Positions 10,452 to 19,317 of a DNA stretch of 64,000 bases are shown in pieces. Every line of letters starts with the position of its first letter. Position 1 is the first letter of the stretch. The notes under the pieces are model-generated. The model worked only from the letters and a program-made list of their open reading frames with translations, was not told the origin of the DNA and did no database searches. Source of the stretch: Parasedimentitalea psychrophila (GTDB lineage Bacteria > Pseudomonadota > Alphaproteobacteria > Rhodobacterales > Rhodobacteraceae); assembly GCF_030285785.1 (NCBI RefSeq), contig NZ_CP127247.1, forward strand, positions 682,001 through 746,000, in the 5' to 3' direction. Made by a program: the position numbers and the translations under genes.

Positions 10452-11441
10452 CTAAATGTTCTGCAAACATTTTTCCCAATCATATTCGAAACAGCTTGCT
10501 GTCTGGGCATAATCTGGCTTTTTGTCAGGCTCAACGTCGCAGGGTTTGTCCAGCGTCTGGACCGCATTTGTGATGGCCTGGGCCCAGGCAGAAATACTAT
10601 GGTCATGCACCTCTATCGCACCGGATCTGATGTGATCCTGCAAGCCATCGGTGGTTGCAACAATCACTTTGCGCCCAGCAGACATGGCTTCGCGCGCCAC
10701 CAGCCCATAGGCCTCCCATCGCGACGGCATCAGCAGCGCATCGATCGACCGCATTGGTTCCAGTGGATCATCGCAATGGCCATAAAAAGTGATCCTGGGA
10801 TCGCAATAGGCCAGTTGCTCGAGCTCAGCCCGCAACGGACCATCGCCGTAGACTTTTAGCCGCAGGTCCGACCCGCTACACTCGCGAAAGGCCTGAATGG
10901 CAATATCAAACCCTTTCTGCTCGTGCAGGCGTCCGACCAGCCCAAAGACCCGCACTTGTTTGGGGGGGCTGGGCAGCGCTTCAAACCCGGTCAGTTCAAC
11001 CGAGGATCGAATGACCGACAACCGGTCCTCGTCGATCAGATCGCGCCGGATCAGCCAGTCCTTTTGCGCATTGCTGACCGCAATAACCCGGTCGTATAGG
11101 CAGAATGCACTGCGCAGCATCGCAAAAAACCGGGTCTTGTTCAGAACCTTCTGCGCCACAAAACCTTGGGTGTAGCTGTGCTCCACATGGATCATCGGAA
11201 TATTGGGGTGCATCGCCCGAAACCGCGTACGCGCTGCGAAATTCCGCCAGTTCAACGCCAGATGAGAGACAATGACATCGACGCCGCCTTCGGGCAGGGT
11301 CAACCTGTTGTTTTCCACCACGGCCATCCGATGCTTGGCGGTTTTAGCCAGGTATTTTGAACCCAAAATAGTGTCGATCACCCGCATGACACCGCCCGGT
11401 GTGGTGTCATCCGTGAGGTGCAAGATTGAAGCATTGCTCAT
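10452..11441 (-). CDS. Glycosyltransferase family 4 (GT-B)
   Basis: A 329-residue GT-B glycosyltransferase. The C-terminal nucleotide-sugar half shows VFGLVGRLHEQKGFDIAIQAF, KVYGDGPLRAELEQLA and MPSRWEAYGLVAREAMSAGRKVIVA, the classical GT4 EX7E-type signature. The N-terminal half has TDDTTPGGVMRVID and HVEHSYTQG for acceptor binding. GGAGG precedes the chosen start at 11441. It is the last gene of a four-gene minus-strand block with two GT2 enzymes and a flippase, so it probably adds a sugar to the polysaccharide repeat unit at the cytoplasmic face. Confidence 0.88.
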   Translation of the reverse strand: MSNASILHLTDDTTPGGVMRVIDTILGSKYLAKTAKHRMAVVENNRLTLPEGGVDVIVSHLALNWRNFAARTRFRAMHPNIPMIHVEHSYTQGFVAQKVLNKTRFFAMLRSAFCLYDRVIAVSNAQKDWLIRRDLIDEDRLSVIRSSVELTGFEALPSPPKQVRVFGLVGRLHEQKGFDIAIQAFRECSGSDLRLKVYGDGPLRAELEQLAYCDPRITFYGHCDDPLEPMRSIDALLMPSRWEAYGLVAREAMSAGRKVIVATTDGLQDHIRSGAIEVHDHSISAWAQAITNAVQTLDKPCDVEPDKKPDYAQTASCFEYDWEKCLQNI

Positions 11442-11483
11442 GAGAGCCTCCCTATGTTGTTGCCGTTGGAGCATGGTCTCATC

Positions 11484-12455
11484 TCAGTGCCGCAGAGCCT
11501 CTGCAAGCCGCATCGGGTCATATCCGGTGCGGGCCAGAAATTCGGCGGCGGCCAGCGTGGTCAGTGTTTTCAACGGCTCCTCAAAAAGCGGCCTTAGCGA
11601 CGCCCGGAGGAATTCATGCGCATATTTGCTCGCCTTGCCCCCATCCCCGGCGCTGATCGCGCGACGGGCGAGATAGCGCAGCTGGTAGGCCCGCGCGGCG
11701 GGCTCATGGCTGGCAAAGAAGCTGGGGTTCAACGGCCGCAACTTGTCAACCATGCGTGCCCAGGACGCAAACTGCTTGTTGGTGTTGGCTGACAGACCTT
11801 GGCCGGCAATCCGGTATTTGGTCAGATGGCCCGCAATGCCTTCGATTTCCCAGTCGGTGGTCAGCGCCAGGCGCAGCCAGCATTCGATATCTTCGGACTG
11901 GCGAAATGTTTCGTCAAAGAACCATTGCCGCGGGTGATGCTGTTGCGGCCTATAGGCAATGTCCATCAGCGCCGCGCGGCGAAACACCGCCACCGAACCA
12001 TTGCCCACCGGGTTTCTCTTGAACACCTCGGCGGCAGTGATCGCATGCAGCCGAGGGGTCTGTTTCAGGCCCAGCGGCTGGCTTTCCTCATCAATCAGTA
12101 TCGACCCCGCGTAGCTGAGCCCCACGTCCGGTGACCGATCAAGATGCCGGACATGACGGGCCAGTTTGTCTGGCAGCCAAAGATCATCCGCGTCACAAAA
12201 GCCAATATAGGCGCCCACCGCATTGGCAATCCCGGTATTTCGGGCCCCCGCCAACCCCCGGTTTGGCTGCTCAACCACATGAAACCGGGGATCTTTTAAA
12301 AACGGCTGGATGACGTCAGCCGTGCGGTCGGTGGACCCATCATTCACCACCACAACCTCAAAGTCCTGATAGCTTTGATTTTGCATCGATTTCAACGTCT
12401 CGGACAGGGTTTCAGTGGCATTGAAGGCGGGGACAATGATACTTGCTTTGGGCAT
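11484..12455 (-). CDS. Glycosyltransferase family 2 (GT-A)
   Basis: A 323-residue inverting glycosyltransferase. It opens with ASIIVPAFNATETLSETLKSM, then VVVNDGSTDRTADV, GLAGARNTGIANAVGAYIGFCDADDLW (DXD-like metal site) and a C-terminal helical region. The start at 12455 avoids overlap with the upstream gene and is the family start; AAGGTGAA lies upstream. It is similar in plan to the next upstream gene, suggesting a duplicated pair with different donor or acceptor. Confidence 0.88.
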   Translation of the reverse strand: MPKASIIVPAFNATETLSETLKSMQNQSYQDFEVVVVNDGSTDRTADVIQPFLKDPRFHVVEQPNRGLAGARNTGIANAVGAYIGFCDADDLWLPDKLARHVRHLDRSPDVGLSYAGSILIDEESQPLGLKQTPRLHAITAAEVFKRNPVGNGSVAVFRRAALMDIAYRPQQHHPRQWFFDETFRQSEDIECWLRLALTTDWEIEGIAGHLTKYRIAGQGLSANTNKQFASWARMVDKLRPLNPSFFASHEPAARAYQLRYLARRAISAGDGGKASKYAHEFLRASLRPLFEEPLKTLTTLAAAEFLARTGYDPMRLAEALRH

Positions 12456-12472
12456 CGGATTCACCTTTGATT

Positions 12473-13390
12473 TCAACGGGAGAACAGCGAACGGCACAGT
12501 GATTTGGGCAAGAGGGGCGCACAGATCGCGCAGATCGCGGTTGGCAACCCACTGCGCAGCGGAAACAAAAATGCGCGTGGGCTTTGCCGCAGGCCCGAAA
12601 ACGTCAGGTACATGGCTGACGACCCGTAGTGGCCCAACCTGAGCGCCCGGCGCGCCAAGTAGCGCATATAGATGGCCTCGGCGCGCCGGTCGGGCTGGAA
12701 CCCAAAGCTGCGGGCCGTTGCCAGGACTTTCTGACGCGATTGGGACATGGCGGTCAGGTCAGACGACAATCCTTGCGGGCTGGTGCGGTACCACACGTGC
12801 AGATCGGCAACACCGTTGAGGGTTGCGCCGCTGCCCACAAGGCGGATCAGCCATTCAAGATCCTCATTGTGGACCATATCGACGTCAAACCCGCCGCTTA
12901 GCAAAAAGGTCTTGCGGCGTATGGATATATTCGAGGTGGTGCACACCGGGTTTTCCCCCATCAGCAGTGGCACCGAGAGGCGGGCATTGGGCATCCGGGA
13001 ATGAGCATCTGCCTTGCCGCGCTTGCGGAAAAAGGCAACCCGGCCAAAGATGCCATCTACCCGCTTGACCTTGAACTCCCGGTGCAGATATTCCAGTTTC
13101 TTTGGCACCCAAAGATCATCGGCATCACAGAAACAGAGAATGTCTCCGGCAGCGTAATGCGCCCCCATATTGCGGGCAGAGCTGGGGCCCTTGCCGTCAT
13201 TGCGCAGCATTTTGATACGTGGGTCCGCCGCTTCCCAGCCCTTTAGCAGCTTGGCTGTTTCATCCGTTGATCCATCATCAATACAGATCAGCTCCCAGTC
13301 CCTGATCGTTTGAGACAACAGCGATCCAATGGATTCATTCAGTGTTTTTGCGGCGTTGAAACACGGCATGATGATTGTAAATTCGGGCAT
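12473..13390 (-). CDS. Glycosyltransferase family 2 (GT-A)
   Basis: A 305-residue family 2 glycosyltransferase: FTIIMPCFNAAKTLNESIGSLLSQ, ICIDDGSTDETAKLL, GPSSARNMGAHYAAGDILCFCDADDLWVPKKLEY. It ends 17 nt before the second GT2 and starts 3 nt after the flippase stop, which indicates tight translational linkage. It probably acts on the undecaprenyl-linked repeat unit. Confidence 0.88.
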   Translation of the reverse strand: MPEFTIIMPCFNAAKTLNESIGSLLSQTIRDWELICIDDGSTDETAKLLKGWEAADPRIKMLRNDGKGPSSARNMGAHYAAGDILCFCDADDLWVPKKLEYLHREFKVKRVDGIFGRVAFFRKRGKADAHSRMPNARLSVPLLMGENPVCTTSNISIRRKTFLLSGGFDVDMVHNEDLEWLIRLVGSGATLNGVADLHVWYRTSPQGLSSDLTAMSQSRQKVLATARSFGFQPDRRAEAIYMRYLARRALRLGHYGSSAMYLTFSGLRQSPRAFLFPLRSGLPTAICAICAPLLPKSLCRSLFSR

Positions 13391-13393
13391 GGC

Positions 13394-14629
13394 TCAGACC
13401 TTTCTCAGTTCCTGTAGCGAGGGTTTCATCAGATGCGGCAGAGCCGCTGCGAGCAGTATGATGGTGGTGGTGGTCACATAGGCCGTCGCCATGGTGGTCA
13501 ATCCGTATGGGGCGGTCAGGATTGCCGAGATAACCAGGGCGGTTGCCAGCATCAGGGTCACGGTGAACTCGATCCTGGGGCGCCCACTGACCCGCAGGCT
13601 GGCCGCAACTGAGGTCCAGATTGTCAGTGGCAGGGCGGCAAAACACAGCACCGAAACGGTCGGTGCGATATGGGCCCATTTGGCGCCCAGCAGCAGCGGC
13701 ACATAGACCGGTGCAAACAGGGATTGCAGCAGCACAAATGGCAGGATGCAGGCCAGAGACAGCGTCACGGTGCGCCGCAGGGCTGCGTGCTGGTCCGCCT
13801 CTTGGCAAAGATGTGGAAACAGCACGATACCCAAGGCGGCGCAAAAGGATGTGGCCAGGCTCAGCCCGGCGTTGAAGGCCAGAAAGTAGATCCCCAGCGC
13901 CTTGGGCCCCAACAATGCGCCAACCACAATCTTGTCCGCATGCAGCCGCAGCGCTTTGACCAGCTCGATCCCGGTCACCGGCACCCCATAGGTCAGGAAG
14001 GGCCGCAGCGCAGCCTGTGGCGTCTCGCTTTTGCGCTGCCAGGGACGCAAGTGACGCACCGCCAGCAGCCAGACCGGTGCGGTCAGCACCCGCGGCAGGA
14101 TCAACACCAAGGGGGAGGCCCAGATGAACGCCAGCGCAACAGTGATCAGATTTGCCCCGGAAACCTGAGCCGCAGAAATCATCGCAACCCGCTTCAGGCG
14201 GTTCTCACGCATCGCCAGCGCCACCTGCACCAGACCTGCAGGCATAAACAGATATTCGATGGCCATCAGCCCGATCAGGGCCCCGACGGTGGTCTGGCCG
14301 GCGAAATATAGCCCCAGCCCCAAAGTCGCCTGAACCAGTGTCAGCCCAACACAATAGCCCCAGAACAGCCGATGGGCCGCGTGGCACACCGCCTCAAGAT
14401 CCTCTTGGTGAGCGGCGATGATACGTTGCCCAATGCCGTTTTCGGTCAAAGACTTCAGTACTTCACCTACAGCCAGCGCGGCGGCGGCATAGCCGACATT
14501 TTCAGCGCTCAAGCTCCGCGAAATAGCCACAACAACCAAAAGGCGGGTCGCCTTGCCAGAGATTTCCGACGCGCCAAATGCCATCAGGTTTGTTAGAAAT
14601 GAAGGCGTGGAGAAAAGGGAGCGGAACAT
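13394..14629 (-). CDS. Polysaccharide flippase (Wzx/MATE-like)
   Basis: About 411 residues with some 12 hydrophobic segments (for example LLVVVAISRSLSAENVGYAAAALAVGEVL near the N-terminus and ALVISAILTAPYGLTTMATAYVTTTTIILLAAAL near the C-terminus). This is the pattern of the MOP superfamily that moves lipid-linked repeat units across the inner membrane. The start is uncertain. ATG at 14629 (MFRSLF) is preferred by sequence, but the GGAGG lies about 20 nt upstream of it, and an in-frame TTG at 14656 overlaps that GGAGG. First gene of the minus-strand glycosyltransferase block. Confidence 0.82.
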   Translation of the reverse strand: MFRSLFSTPSFLTNLMAFGASEISGKATRLLVVVAISRSLSAENVGYAAAALAVGEVLKSLTENGIGQRIIAAHQEDLEAVCHAAHRLFWGYCVGLTLVQATLGLGLYFAGQTTVGALIGLMAIEYLFMPAGLVQVALAMRENRLKRVAMISAAQVSGANLITVALAFIWASPLVLILPRVLTAPVWLLAVRHLRPWQRKSETPQAALRPFLTYGVPVTGIELVKALRLHADKIVVGALLGPKALGIYFLAFNAGLSLATSFCAALGIVLFPHLCQEADQHAALRRTVTLSLACILPFVLLQSLFAPVYVPLLLGAKWAHIAPTVSVLCFAALPLTIWTSVAASLRVSGRPRIEFTVTLMLATALVISAILTAPYGLTTMATAYVTTTTIILLAAALPHLMKPSLQELRKV

Positions 14630-14725
14630 GTGAAACTCATATGTTGTTTCCTCCAACCTAGCCCTTGTCGCTCATCGGTGGCGGCCCCGCATTCGGAGCG
14701 GCCAGATCAATTCTGGTGCGCATTT

Positions 14726-14739
14726 GACCCATTGGGATA
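14726..14739. promoter_or_regulatory. Degenerate TATCC-N4-GGATA-like element
   Basis: GACCC-ATTG-GGATA lies in the divergent region between the flippase and the export lipoprotein. The right half matches the palindrome found at 19240 and 20851; the left half matches at 3 of 5 positions. Weak alone, and listed only because of its position in the same locus. Confidence 0.25.
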
Positions 14740-14842
14740 GGAAAACGATCCACCTGCATAAGGCGAACTAGACTTGGGGCTGGTCTATGGTTTGACTGAG
14801 CGAAAAAATAACAAGGTAGGGCATGTTTTGGTTGACCAGTGG

Positions 14843-16042
14843 ATGAGACGTCTCAGCACGCTTTCTTTTGTGCTGCTTGCCAGCTGTGCCGCAACGGGCC
14901 ACCCTGACAACATGGAAACCCAATCCGGTGACTATGGCTATCAGGCCCAGTATCGAGACATCGAGGTCAGCCGTGCAGATGCTGGTTTTCTCAAATCGGC
15001 CAGGCTCAACTCGGAAACCTGCCTTCCCTATCGGGGCGGAGCCTATGGCACTAAAATCAGTGGGGTCGCCAATAGCCTGCTGGGCGAAAAGCTGTCGCGC
15101 AATGATCTGATCGAGGTCCGGATTGGCAGCGACGAAGATCTCAGCGGCACTTATGTGATCTCCCGCGATGGCACTCTGAAAATGCCGTTTCTGCCGCCCA
15201 TTCGGGCGCAGGGTCGCAGCACCACCGATGTTGAACGCGACTTGAAAAATACGCTTATCGAGGAGGAAATGTACGACAGCTCCCCCTCTGTTTCGGTGCG
15301 GATCAAGGATGTTGCCTCGGCGCTGGTCGGGGTGTCCGGTGCTGTGTTCGAGCCACATCAGGTCGAATTGGGCGGTGTGGCAGGTGATCAGCTTGATACC
15401 GGCCGGCAAGAGGCTCTGGGCGCCTCGACAGAAGCCCGCAATCTGTCTGCGGCGCTGCGTGCGACCGGTGGCGTGCGCCCGGATGCCGATCTGTCTGCAA
15501 TAGAGCTGCGCCGCAACGGCAGGCTCTACAAACTGGATCTGCGCGGTGTCTTTGAGGGCCACAACATGGTCGATGTCATGTTGCTGACCGGCGATCAGAT
15601 CTTTGTCCCCTCGCGGCAGTGTTTCCAGGATGACCTGATGCGCCCCAGCCCGATCAGCCCTCCGGGGGTGAGTGTCTTTATGTCGAATCTGACCCAACCA
15701 GCCTCCAGCAACGCAACCTCGGCTGTTGGCCGAGATGTTCGCGAAATGCCTTATGGATCGCGGTATTTGCAGGCCATTGTGGATCTGAACTGCGTCGGCG
15801 GCCCGCGCGCCACCAGTGCCCATCGGTCGGGGCTTTTGCTGTCGCGCAATCCCGTCACAGACGTCTCAATCGCCATCGAACGCGATATTGAGGATATGCT
15901 GCGCCGTGCCGACCGGGATGACTACGACCCCTTCATTCTGCCGGGGGATGCGCTTGCCTGCTATGACAGCACATTGACCAATGTCGCCGAGGTTGCCCGC
16001 GTGTTGGGCCTGATCGCGGTGGGCCTGTTGCTGAGCGAGTAA
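14843..16042 (+). CDS. Polysaccharide export outer-membrane lipoprotein (Wza/OtnA-like)
   Basis: A 399-residue lipoprotein. MRRLSTLSFVLLASC carries a lipobox with Cys15 as the acylated residue. The poly-export domain is seen in LSRNDLIEVRIGSDEDLSGTYVISRDGTLKMPFLPPIRAQGRSTTDVERDL, followed by SLBB-like segments (ALVGVSGAVFEPHQVEL; LLTGDQIFVPS). It should form or contribute to the outer-membrane channel for the polysaccharide. The frame is open 23 codons upstream, but the signal peptide fixes the start at 14843. It ends 4 nt from the convergent kinase stop. The C-terminal hydrophobic stretch (VLGLIAVGLLLSE) fits a Wza-type terminal helix. Confidence 0.85.
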   Translation: MRRLSTLSFVLLASCAATGHPDNMETQSGDYGYQAQYRDIEVSRADAGFLKSARLNSETCLPYRGGAYGTKISGVANSLLGEKLSRNDLIEVRIGSDEDLSGTYVISRDGTLKMPFLPPIRAQGRSTTDVERDLKNTLIEEEMYDSSPSVSVRIKDVASALVGVSGAVFEPHQVELGGVAGDQLDTGRQEALGASTEARNLSAALRATGGVRPDADLSAIELRRNGRLYKLDLRGVFEGHNMVDVMLLTGDQIFVPSRQCFQDDLMRPSPISPPGVSVFMSNLTQPASSNATSAVGRDVREMPYGSRYLQAIVDLNCVGGPRATSAHRSGLLLSRNPVTDVSIAIERDIEDMLRRADRDDYDPFILPGDALACYDSTLTNVAEVARVLGLIAVGLLLSE

Positions 16043-16046
16043 GACG

Positions 16047-18605
16047 CTATTCGGCGACAGATGCCGCTATGCGGTTTGGGTCAAGTGTCGCCCGGATTGA
16101 GGTCCAGACTTCGGAGAGTTTGGCGATTTCCATCACGCTGGCCGCCGCATCTGAATTTCTGGCAGCGATCTCAAGCTTTCCTAGCTTGGCAGCAAAATCG
16201 GCGGCGCCAAACAGGCTGGCGGTGCTGCGTATCCGGTGGCATTTCGATGCGATTGAGTCAAACCCCATCGTCACCAGAGGATCGGTTGCCAGTTCGTCCA
16301 ACAAAGCATCGCCTTCGGCAAGGAAGCGGCCCAGGAAGCTGTCATATTCTGGCTGATCCAAAATATCCTGTGCCATTGGCGGACTGTCATCCAGCGGGCT
16401 CTCTGCCTTGCCGGCGTTGACCGGCAGCGATTTATCAAGCACCGCCTGCAGCGCCCGGCGCAGTTCCGGCAATTGCAGCGGCTTGCCAATAAATCCATCC
16501 ATGCCACTGGCGCGGAAATGATCGGTTTGCTGCGGCAGCACGTTGGCAGAAAAGGCCAGAATTGGAACATCACAGAACGGCGCCGGAGCTTTTCGAATTT
16601 CCTGAGTCGCCTGAAGACCATCCATTCCGGGCATGCTGATATCCATCAGAATGACATCAAACAGCTCCACCCTCGCTCTGGCGACGGTGGACAATCCGTC
16701 TGCGGTTATGGTCACTTTGTGGCCATCCCGCTCCAGCAGCTTGCGGGCCACAAACGCATTGGTCTCGACGTCCTCCGCAACCAGGATTGAAAGCGATCGC
16801 TCTGCGGCTTTGACCTTTTCTTCCTTGTATGTGTCCGGCGGTTCCACGACCGAAAGGAAAGGCAGGCGGAGCCAAAAGACACTGCCTTCGCCGGGCGTGC
16901 TTTCAACACCGATCTTGCCACCAAGACGCTGCACCATGCGTCTGGCAATGCCCAGCCCCAGCCCGGTGCCGCTGCTGTCGCGCGTGAAGGTTGAATCACA
17001 GGTTTCAAAATCCTCAAATATCCGGGCCTGATCCGCTTGCGAAATGCCGATGCCGCTGTCGATGATCCGCAATTCAACGGTGCAGTCGCCATCGTTCGGA
17101 GTAAGCCGCTCTACCTCGATTCTGATCCGGCCGGCATGGGTGAACTTGATCGCATTCCCCACAAGGTTGAGCAGGACCTGTTCCAAAATGGTCCGGTCTG
17201 CCTTGACCCAGGCCAGCCCCGGCCCCAGCCACTCCCATTCGATGGTGGTTTGATTATGCCCCGCGTGGCCGCTTTGGCTGTCGACAATTTCTTGCAGGAA
17301 TTGGCCCAGATGAAAGATGGAATGCGCCACCGCCGTTTTACCGGATTCGAATTTTGCAATATCCAGGATCGAGTTGACGTGATGCATCAACTGTCGCCCC
17401 GATATTTCCATGTTTTGGATGAAGACCCTCTGGTCCGCGTCCAACCGGGTTTTGCTGACCAAAGTCAGATTGCCCAACAGCCCATTCAGAGGCGTGCGAA
17501 TTTCATGGCTCATCACCGCCAGAAAATTCGCTTTGGCTTTCTCTCCGGCCAGCGCCTGATCGCGGGCCTTGCGCAACTGGGTTTCGGCGTCCAGCTGATG
17601 TGAAATATCGCGGGCGAAGACAATGATCAGATCGTCGTCTTCCCCCTTGGCTGGCTGCAAGGCCAGTTCAATTGGGATGCGCTCCCCGTCGGCACGGATC
17701 GCTTCGCGCCGCACCCGCTCGGTCCCGGCCAGTCGGTTTTTGCCAGGCCGCAACAACCGGGCCAGCCCGGCCCGATGGACATCCCTCAGTTCAGGTGGGA
17801 CAATCAGATCACCGATGCTCTGGCCCTTCACCGCCTCTAGGGTGTAGCCAAAGGTGGTTTCGGAAGCGGTGTTCAGATCCACCACTTTGCCCTTGGCATC
17901 GGCAACAATGATAGCTTCCCGAGTTGTTGATAAAATGGTCTGCATATGGGCATTGGTCCGCGCCAGCGCCCGGCCCCGCTCCTGTGTTTGGGCGTTGGCG
18001 AACATGGAATAGAAAGACAAGGCGCCCAGGGCGACCAGGATGGTCACCGAGATAATCGCAAGTTCTGTCAATGTTGCAAAAACCCGTGACCGTTGCTCAT
18101 CGGATTGACGGGCGAAATGCCCCAGGCCCTGAATAAACAGGCTTCGGATCTGCGGTCGCAGCGCATTTGCCTGGGTCAGCAAGTCAGGAATGGCGGCCTG
18201 CAGAATGGCATCAGGGCCATCTATAACGGTGGTTGAGCGATCCAGGAAATCCCTCACCTCCGTAACGGAAATCAGAAACTTGTCGATCTCGCGCGTTGGC
18301 GCAAACAGCCTGCCCTTGTATAGTATTCCAACCCGGCTGTACAGGATATCAAAGTCCTTGCGGACAGCCGAAAGATCAGGCGTCCCGCTTGAGCGGGCCC
18401 GTTCAAGGGTCAGTAAAAAGTCGAGATACTCAATCTCGACCTGAGACAGCGTCCATTGGACGGTATCGGTATCGGCCGATCGCAATAGTTTCAGATCCCT
18501 GAAAACCTCTTGTCCGAACAGGACCAACAGTGGCAGGCACAGAGCGACCAGAGGCAGAAATAGCCAATTCTTGAGAAACAGAAATAATCTGGGGCGACCG
18601 GACAC
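16047..18605 (-). CDS. Hybrid sensor histidine kinase with PAS, receiver and Hpt domains
   Basis: An 852-residue membrane sensor. TM1 is about residues 13-33, an extracytoplasmic helical region runs 34-180, and TM2 is about 182-202. A PAS domain spans about 222-345. HisKA carries His367 in FLAVMSHEIRTPLNG. The HATPase has N-box LLNLVGNAIKF, DSGIGI and GTGLGLGI. The receiver domain has phospho-acceptor Asp655 in VILMDISMPG. A C-terminal Hpt has His790 in SKCHRIRSTASLFGA. The complete internal phosphorelay (His367-Asp655-His790) would need an external response regulator; the LuxR-type regulator at 20944 is the obvious partner. Encoded 39 nt downstream of the molybdopterin-fold protein, probably one operon. 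Confidence 0.9.
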   Translation of the reverse strand: MSGRPRLFLFLKNWLFLPLVALCLPLLVLFGQEVFRDLKLLRSADTDTVQWTLSQVEIEYLDFLLTLERARSSGTPDLSAVRKDFDILYSRVGILYKGRLFAPTREIDKFLISVTEVRDFLDRSTTVIDGPDAILQAAIPDLLTQANALRPQIRSLFIQGLGHFARQSDEQRSRVFATLTELAIISVTILVALGALSFYSMFANAQTQERGRALARTNAHMQTILSTTREAIIVADAKGKVVDLNTASETTFGYTLEAVKGQSIGDLIVPPELRDVHRAGLARLLRPGKNRLAGTERVRREAIRADGERIPIELALQPAKGEDDDLIIVFARDISHQLDAETQLRKARDQALAGEKAKANFLAVMSHEIRTPLNGLLGNLTLVSKTRLDADQRVFIQNMEISGRQLMHHVNSILDIAKFESGKTAVAHSIFHLGQFLQEIVDSQSGHAGHNQTTIEWEWLGPGLAWVKADRTILEQVLLNLVGNAIKFTHAGRIRIEVERLTPNDGDCTVELRIIDSGIGISQADQARIFEDFETCDSTFTRDSSGTGLGLGIARRMVQRLGGKIGVESTPGEGSVFWLRLPFLSVVEPPDTYKEEKVKAAERSLSILVAEDVETNAFVARKLLERDGHKVTITADGLSTVARARVELFDVILMDISMPGMDGLQATQEIRKAPAPFCDVPILAFSANVLPQQTDHFRASGMDGFIGKPLQLPELRRALQAVLDKSLPVNAGKAESPLDDSPPMAQDILDQPEYDSFLGRFLAEGDALLDELATDPLVTMGFDSIASKCHRIRSTASLFGAADFAAKLGKLEIAARNSDAAASVMEIAKLSEVWTSIRATLDPNRIAASVAE

Positions 18606-18644
18606 TTCGCGACCCTTTCTATTGGCGGCATTTACACCACCATA

Positions 18645-19163
18645 TCACTCAACAATATTTAGTCGATTAAGTTGCCATATACTGCGTGAATAGATGGTTT
18701 CTGTGCGGTATTCTGGCGACTGATCAAAGGGATAGATAATCCACAGCGGACCCTTCTCGCGTCTGGGGATGGGCTGCCCGTCAATGGCAAAGGCAACAAT
18801 GGGCCCTCCGGGCCGCGCATCGCTGATCGGGATCGCCACCGCATAATCGTTGAGGGCAATCGCCTGAATAGTGGTTCCTGTTACCTCGAGATGTTGCAGC
18901 AGACTGTACAGTGGCACCCCGGAAAACTCGTGCACACCCTGGGTCCAGATTGTCGATGTGACAATGTTTTGAACCGCAATGTTGCGAAGATCCTGAACGC
19001 TGAGCGAGAAGGATTGATCCGAGACCTGATCGCCGGTGACTTCAAGCACGGGTGTCGAGCTATCATCTGCCGTGCCCGCGGCACCCTGAGTTGCGACAAT
19101 AGCAGCCAGAAACAAGGCTCGGGAGAAGGAAAAAATACCGTTGATTGTCATGGTGATTGTCAT
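18645..19163 (-). CDS. Exported YedY/SUOX-fold (molybdopterin-binding-like) protein
   Basis: A 172-residue protein with a signal peptide (ALFLAAIVATQGAAG). The domain resembles the oxidoreductase molybdopterin-binding fold (LSVQDLRNI...FSGVPLYSLLQHL...VAIPISDA...IDGQPIPRREKGPLWIIYPFD). It has no cysteine in the conserved Moco-ligand position, so it probably binds a ligand rather than catalysing a redox reaction. The start at 19163 has AAGG 6 nt upstream. Sited just before the hybrid kinase, it may be its extracytoplasmic sensory partner; that role is inferred from context. Confidence 0.7.
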   Translation of the reverse strand: MTITMTINGIFSFSRALFLAAIVATQGAAGTADDSSTPVLEVTGDQVSDQSFSLSVQDLRNIAVQNIVTSTIWTQGVHEFSGVPLYSLLQHLEVTGTTIQAIALNDYAVAIPISDARPGGPIVAFAIDGQPIPRREKGPLWIIYPFDQSPEYRTETIYSRSIWQLNRLNIVE

Positions 19164-19237
19164 GGTGCACCTTTGTGTTTTCACGATCAGTTTCACACAT
19201 GACCCAGGGGGTTTTCTGCCTCTCTCATGTATTAGGA

Positions 19238-19255
19238 CCTATCCGAATGGATAGG
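19238..19255. promoter_or_regulatory. Perfect palindrome CCTATCC-N4-GGATAGG
   Basis: A 7+4+7 inverted repeat (spacer GAAT) 75 nt upstream of the start of the sensor operon (18645-19163 and the kinase). Its TATCC-N4-GGATA core recurs at 20851-20864. It is flanked by a second pairing (AGGAC/GTCCT), so an RNA hairpin is the alternative reading. Confidence 0.5.
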
Positions 19256-19317
19256 AGTCCTGGATCGTTGATTGGAACAGGGATTGGTCGCAGGGCAATC
19301 CTGCGACCCGTAAGGTT

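Noticed and set aside
14768-15823. 351-codon minus-strand frame opposite the export lipoprotein
   Set aside because: Antisense shadow; the plus strand has a lipobox and poly-export domain.
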